40,430 nt of DNA. It comes from Streptomyces sp. CC208A (GTDB taxonomy: Bacteria > Actinomycetota > Actinomycetes > Streptomycetales > Streptomycetaceae). The notes beneath the pieces were generated by a model. That model had not been told where the DNA came from, searched no databases, and was given only the letters and a program-made list of their open reading frames with translations. The stretch is taken from NCBI RefSeq assembly GCF_030010625.1, contig NZ_JASCXN010000048.1:1-40430 (forward strand). Reading direction: 5' to 3'. The number at the start of each line of letters is the position of its first letter. Within the stretch, counting starts at the first letter, position 1. Below are positions 37,447 to 40,430 of this stretch, piece after piece. A program made the translations under genes and the position numbers.

Positions 37447-39156
37447 CTACCTGCGACGGCGGGGGAAACGGTTGTCGTCCGAAGGTGTTCTGCCCGTCGG
37501 CGAGCTGCCGAGGCGGGAGACGGTCGGCACGGCGGTTGCGTCGGCGGGAAGGTTCGCGGCACGGCGCAGGCGCCAGACGAGGACGTCACTGACCGACTCG
37601 GCGGTGCCCAGCTCGCGGCGGTCGGCGGCGTCGGCGAGCAGGGTTGCCGGGTCGTGGCCGGCGGCTTCGGCGTCGGCGAGTGTGGCTGCGAGGGCGTACC
37701 AGCCCTCCTCGGCGAGAACCTGCTCGGCAAGGAGGGGGATGGCCGCGTACAGCGTGGCGGTCTGCCGTTGGAGCAGCGGCCGGGACAGGCGCCGGCCCCG
37801 CTGGTGGAGCACGGTGAGCGGATGGCTGGCAGTGGCCTGGTAGGCGGCTCGAAGGTGTGCGGCGGCCTGCTGGGCAGCCTCGGCCTGCTGAGCGTGGCCC
37901 TTTCGCGCGTGCCAGTGCGCTGCGGCGGTGATCAGGAAGAACAGCATGTCGATCGCCATGGCCGTGGTCGCGCCGTCCTCGCCGCGGCCGAGGGCCGGAC
38001 CGCTGTGGACGAGTTCGCGGGCGGCCTGGCGCAGGGCACGGTCGTGCCCGCGTACGGCGCGGACGTGCGAGCGGGAGGCACGCTCGAACGCCCAGGCTGC
38101 TTCTCGCAGTTCGCGCCGGGTGTGCGCGGCGGACGTCTTCGCGAGCGCGTCGAGGATCTCTCCGGCGGCGGCGATGTGCGCGGCGGCAGGGCCGTCCTCG
38201 CCGTGCTCGACGACCAGGAGGGCCTGCCAGGCGGCAGTCGCCGTGCTGCGTCGCGCTGCGGCCGGCGCCGCAGGGGCCGGGCGCAGGGACCTAACTGCGT
38301 CGCCGGTCGGGGCGGCGGTGTCCGCGGACCAGCGTTCGCGGATGCGGGGCAGGCTGAGGTCGGGGGCGAGGCGGGCGCCGGAGTAGTACACGGGCTCGCC
38401 GTCCTTGTTGCGGTCGTCGGGCAGGGCGACCTTGTAGCCCAGGAGGTCGCCCGACGGGGCGACGCGCGTCTTCACCAGAAGGCCGGCCGAGGCCAGGCGG
38501 CCGAAGAACTCCTTCTCGCTGACCGCGCCGGCCACCGCCCGCCGTACGGTCTCGCGCAGTTCTTCGCGGGCGGTCCGCTCGCGGCCCTGGCGCTCGGCCT
38601 TGTGGCGCTCGGCGCTGGTGGGGCGCTGGGCGGCGGTACCGTCGCCGGGCTTGAGGCGGCGCAGTCCGAGTTCCTGCTCCAGGAGGCGGGCCTCGGCCTG
38701 GACGCGGACGGCGTCGCGGTCGAGGTCGGGCCGGTAGCCGTCCTCGCGGGCGAGGGTGGCGAGGATGTGGATGTGGTCGTCGGCGTGCCGGACGGCGACC
38801 CAGCGGCAGCCCGCGCCCTGGCCGGGGTCGTCGATGCCGGCGGCGGCGACCATGCGCCGGGCAACATCGCCCCACTCCTCGTCAGTGAGGATCCGGTCGG
38901 TGGGACCGTTGCGCACGGACAGGTGCCACACGTGCGGCTTCGCCCGCTGGTCGTCGGTGAGGAGGGCGAGGGGCTGGTCGAGGAGCTGCTGGAGCTGCTT
39001 GTACGTGGCCTCGGCGTCGCGGCCGGGGTCGGGGGCGGCATGGTCCCAGGACGCCACGAGGTGCGGGTCGACGTGCTCCTCGGCCTTGCCCGGCCCGTAC
39101 AGGTAGTAGAGCAGGCCGATGGTGCGCTTCCCGCGCTTGTGGATCTTGGGGACCAT
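37447..39156 (-). CDS. relaxase / mobilisation endonuclease (569 aa)
   Basis: The nicking enzyme that starts conjugative transfer at oriT and leads the strand into the recipient. The N-terminus MVPKIHKRGKRTIGLLYYLY with GPGKAEEH holds clustered tyrosines (about residues 17, 18 and 20) that would attack the DNA. WHLSVRNGPTDRILTDEEW is motif-II-like, and the three-histidine metal motif is VAVRHADDHIHILATL (His about 124, 128 and 130). The remaining 430 residues are helical and include a basic region and an Ala-rich domain. The layout matches actinobacterial MobA/VirD2-type relaxases. ATG at 39156 lies 4 nt after the MobC-like stop. Candidate oriT is at 39626-39755. Confidence 0.92.
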   Translation of the reverse strand: MVPKIHKRGKRTIGLLYYLYGPGKAEEHVDPHLVASWDHAAPDPGRDAEATYKQLQQLLDQPLALLTDDQRAKPHVWHLSVRNGPTDRILTDEEWGDVARRMVAAAGIDDPGQGAGCRWVAVRHADDHIHILATLAREDGYRPDLDRDAVRVQAEARLLEQELGLRRLKPGDGTAAQRPTSAERHKAERQGRERTAREELRETVRRAVAGAVSEKEFFGRLASAGLLVKTRVAPSGDLLGYKVALPDDRNKDGEPVYYSGARLAPDLSLPRIRERWSADTAAPTGDAVRSLRPAPAAPAAARRSTATAAWQALLVVEHGEDGPAAAHIAAAGEILDALAKTSAAHTRRELREAAWAFERASRSHVRAVRGHDRALRQAARELVHSGPALGRGEDGATTAMAIDMLFFLITAAAHWHARKGHAQQAEAAQQAAAHLRAAYQATASHPLTVLHQRGRRLSRPLLQRQTATLYAAIPLLAEQVLAEEGWYALAATLADAEAAGHDPATLLADAADRRELGTAESVSDVLVWRLRRAANLPADATAVPTVSRLGSSPTGRTPSDDNRFPRRRR

Positions 39157-39160
39157 GGTC

Positions 39161-39799
39161 TTAACGGCTTTCGAGGAGCTTGTCGGTGGCGGCCTGGACA
39201 CGTTCGGTCGCTCGGCGGACGGCGTCGAGGACGGCGTCGAGCTGGGCGTCCGCCGGCCGGTCGCCCGAGTTGACCGCCCAGGCGAGCTGGTTGAGGTTGT
39301 TGCCGACGTGGCCGAGGTGCCGGCGTGCGGCGAAGACCTCGGAGATCAGCTCGCGTTCGCCGGCGATGGACCCGGCGGCGGCGCCCGGGTTGCGGGCGGC
39401 TGCGAGGGCGGCGCGGGCGAGGAAGGCGGGAAGGCTCGTACGGGCGGCAGCGGCGGCGGCGACGAGCTGCTGCTTCTCAGTGGCGTTGAGACGGACGCTG
39501 CACACGTAGGAGCGCTTGTCGGGGTCGCTCTTCGGCGAGCGCTTGCGCGAAGCGGTCTTCGCGGTACGGCGGATGCGGCGGGGCGTGAGCTTCTCCGGCT
39601 GCGATCCGCCCTCGGTCGCAGCCTCGTGGTCCAGCACCCCCCGGTGCTGGACCACTCCCGCCCCCTCCGGGGCGGGCATGGCCAAGACGCGCTTCCCCGA
39701 CGGGGAAGAGTGTCTTGGCCGATAACTTGCTCCTCCTGGGGACGAGTTGGTCCCCGGCTGGATGGCCGAGGGGAGGAACGGTTCCTGCGATTCCGGCAT
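39161..39799 (-). CDS. MobC-like relaxosome accessory protein (212 aa; start uncertain)
   Basis: The C-terminal 125 residues have the MobC pattern: RSYVCSVRLNATEKQQLVAA, SLPAFLARAALAAARNPGA, FAARRHLGHVGNNLNQLAWA, then a long helix TERVQAATDKLLESR. The ribbon-helix-helix-like N-terminal part binds oriT DNA and assists the relaxase. ATG at 39799 gives an unusual, low-complexity N-terminus encoded by a series of perfect hairpins (39626-39755). A start within or after them is therefore likely: ATG 39679, or GTG 39637 (VLDHEAATEGG). Followed after 4 nt by the relaxase gene. Confidence 0.85.
   Translation of the reverse strand: MPESQEPFLPSAIQPGTNSSPGGASYRPRHSSPSGKRVLAMPAPEGAGVVQHRGVLDHEAATEGGSQPEKLTPRRIRRTAKTASRKRSPKSDPDKRSYVCSVRLNATEKQQLVAAAAAARTSLPAFLARAALAAARNPGAAAGSIAGERELISEVFAARRHLGHVGNNLNQLAWAVNSGDRPADAQLDAVLDAVRRATERVQAATDKLLESR
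39626..39755. other. candidate origin of transfer (oriT): four successive stem-loops
   Basis: Stem 1: GTGGTCCAGCACC (39626-39638) with its complement 39643-39655, 13 bp, loop CCCC. Stem 2: CCCGCCCC (39657-39664) with 39669-39676, 8 bp. Stem 3 is nested: GGCCAAGAC (39680-39688) with 39712-39720, enclosing CTTCCCC (39692-39698) with 39702-39708. Stem 4: GGGGAC (39738-39743) with 39750-39755. They lie at the 5' end of the MobC-like gene, right next to the relaxase, where oriT usually lies. The nick site is not identified. Confidence 0.7.
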
Positions 39800-39833
39800 G
39801 GTCTCTGCGTTCTCGATTCGGGGAGGAAGCGGG

Positions 39834-39860
39834 ACCGCTCCGGACGGAATCCGGAGCGGT
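39834..39860 (-). terminator. 11-bp perfect hairpin between the MobC-like gene and the upstream small gene
   Basis: ACCGCTCCGGA (39834-39844) pairs with 39850-39860 around a 5-nt loop CGGAA, 32 nt after the stop of the 39892 gene. It can end the message of the two right-edge genes, or be a fifth element of the oriT region. Confidence 0.65.
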
Positions 39861-39891
39861 GGGGGTCACGGGCGGTCGCGCCGGCGCAGGG

Positions 39892-40077
39892 CTACCCGCA
39901 TTCGAGGCACCGGGCGACGTGCCCGGACAGGTCCCGCGCCATGCGGTGCTTGGTGCTCGTGGCCAGCCCCGCGCTGCCCCTCGCGGCCGAGCCCGCCTGG
40001 GCAGCGTGGTTGAGCAGGTAGGTGGCCTCCTGCTCGTACTTGGCCCGGATGCGGGCGAACTGCCGGCATGTATTCAT
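39892..40077 (-). CDS. small protein of unknown function (61 aa)
   Basis: ATG at 40077 overlaps the preceding TGA by 4 nt (ATGA) and has AGGAG 7 nt upstream. The protein starts MNTCRQFARIRAKYEQEATY, has an Ala/Gly-rich middle and ends HRMARDLSGHVARCLECG. The final Cys-x2-Cys with the nearby His might bind a metal. No family is recognised. Position upstream of oriT and mobC suggests a mobilisation or plasmid-control role, which is inference. Confidence 0.65.
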   Translation of the reverse strand: MNTCRQFARIRAKYEQEATYLLNHAAQAGSAARGSAGLATSTKHRMARDLSGHVARCLECG

Positions 40078-40430
40078 CGGTGGCTCCTCACAGTGGTGGT
40101 CTGAAGGCTGCGCAGGTGGGCCAGGACCGGGGTCAGCCGCTCGTTTCGGATCGGGATCTTGTGTTCGCGCATGATCTGGCGGAGCTGCACTCGGGTGATC
40201 GACTCGTTGCCGTCCCGTTCCAGGGCGTTTGGGACGTGGGGCCGGACCAGGTCGACGATCTCGTCCACGGTCAGACGGGAGCGTCGGCCTCCTGCCTCCG
40301 GCGGCGGTTCCTGGTCGCCGTTGGTCCCGGTCCCGGTCCCCGCCCCGGGCCCCGTCCCGGTCCCCATCCCGGTCTCGGTCTCGGTCTCGGTCCCCGTCTC
40401 GGTCTCGGTCCCCGTCTCGGTCTCGGTCCC
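40074..40430 (-). CDS. protein with Thr-Glu/Gly-Thr repeat tract and C-terminal helical domain, 5' end outside window
   Basis: The frame is open from the right edge to 40074 (119 codons). The C-terminal 70 residues are a helical, winged-helix-like domain (LTVDEIVDLVRPHVPNALER, ITRVQLRQIMREHKIPIRNE, LTPVLAHLRS). Before it is a low-complexity tract of TE and GT units encoded by hexamer-like DNA repeats. The C-terminal domain resembles those ending DUF2637-type transfer-associated proteins of Streptomyces, but the N-terminal part that would decide is missing. ATG 40367 exists but the open frame and repeat continue past it. The stop overlaps the next ATG (ATGA). Confidence 0.6.
   Translation of the reverse strand, partial: GTETETGTETETGTETETETGMGTGTGPGAGTGTGTNGDQEPPPEAGGRRSRLTVDEIVDLVRPHVPNALERDGNESITRVQLRQIMREHKIPIRNERLTPVLAHLRSLQTTTVRSHR
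40366..40430. repeat. tandem 18-nt repeats at the window edge
   Basis: Units of the type GGTCTCGGTCTCGGTCCCC repeat several times from about 40366 to the window end and decay into GGTCCC units further left. In the reading frame they encode Thr-Glu/Thr-Gly pairs. Such arrays change length by slippage. Confidence 0.8.

Noticed and set aside
39626..39755. Hairpin cluster as ordinary transcription terminators
   Set aside because: Four in a row lie within or directly before a gene that must be expressed with the relaxase; terminators there would block it. oriT explains position and number better.
1..40430. tRNA genes, attachment sites, integrase or replication initiator
   Set aside because: None could be recognised on reading; no direct repeat pair resembling att sites was noticed, so integration versus plasmid state is left open.

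Overview
The window looks like part of a large mobile element, a conjugative plasmid or an integrative conjugative element, from Streptomyces or a close actinomycete. The evidence is the very high GC content with G/C at third codon positions, the frequent GTG and TTG starts, and families largely confined to this group: SPDY/DUF317 proteins, a DUF4913 protein, SCO6880-type and DUF6112-type transfer proteins, and an LAxTG sortase substrate. I saw no tRNA, rRNA, integrase, transposase, replication initiator, CRISPR array or VirD4-type coupling protein. The type of replicon therefore cannot be settled from this piece.

Layout. (1) 1-17,204, minus strand: one long polycistron, many of whose genes overlap by a GTGA stop/start. 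It is transcribed leftward from a control region at about 17.43-17.50 kb. In transcription order it encodes a short leader, a NlpC/P60 muralidase (VirB1-like), a DUF6112-type small membrane protein, a VirB8-like bitopic protein, a VirB6-like polytopic protein, an SCO6880/VirB3-like protein, a small helical protein and a VirB4-like ATPase. A ParB-like protein, a run of actinobacterial proteins of unknown function, an MFS transporter and the start of a MoxR-type AAA+ ATPase cut by the window edge follow. (2) 17,205-17,637: divergent control region with a 27-bp inverted repeat. (3) 17,638-30,097, plus strand: beta-class DNA methyltransferase, DUF4913 protein, RelE-like protein, small acidic protein, winged-helix proteins, a family of three small paralogues, an MFS transporter overlapping an ATP-grasp ligase overlapping a DUF317 protein, and a sortase-anchored Cna-B protein, ending in a strong hairpin. 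(4) 30,235-34,371: a small membrane protein and four genes (MerR-like regulator, unknown, frameshifted GNAT-like, Nudix) that look leaderless, each with a -10 box 6-7 nt before its start. (5) 34,547-35,958: two DUF317 proteins around a small unknown, ending in a 20-bp bidirectional hairpin. (6) 36,095-40,430, minus strand: lipoprotein, zinc-ribbon-like protein, relaxase, MobC-like protein, a cluster of perfect stem-loops that I propose as oriT, and two small genes at the right edge.

How it fits together: relaxase, MobC-like protein and the oriT candidate would prepare the DNA; the VirB1/B3/B4/B6/B8-like set would build the envelope channel; the ParB-like protein probably serves partition or regulation; the sortase-anchored protein may help cell contact. 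The most interesting unexplained signals are three identical-spacing (24 nt) palindromes inside the ParB-like gene, the oriT-like hairpin array, the 27-bp inverted repeat over the transfer promoter, repeated CTG/ATC starts behind good Shine-Dalgarno sequences, and the coupled MFS/ATP-grasp/DUF317 unit.
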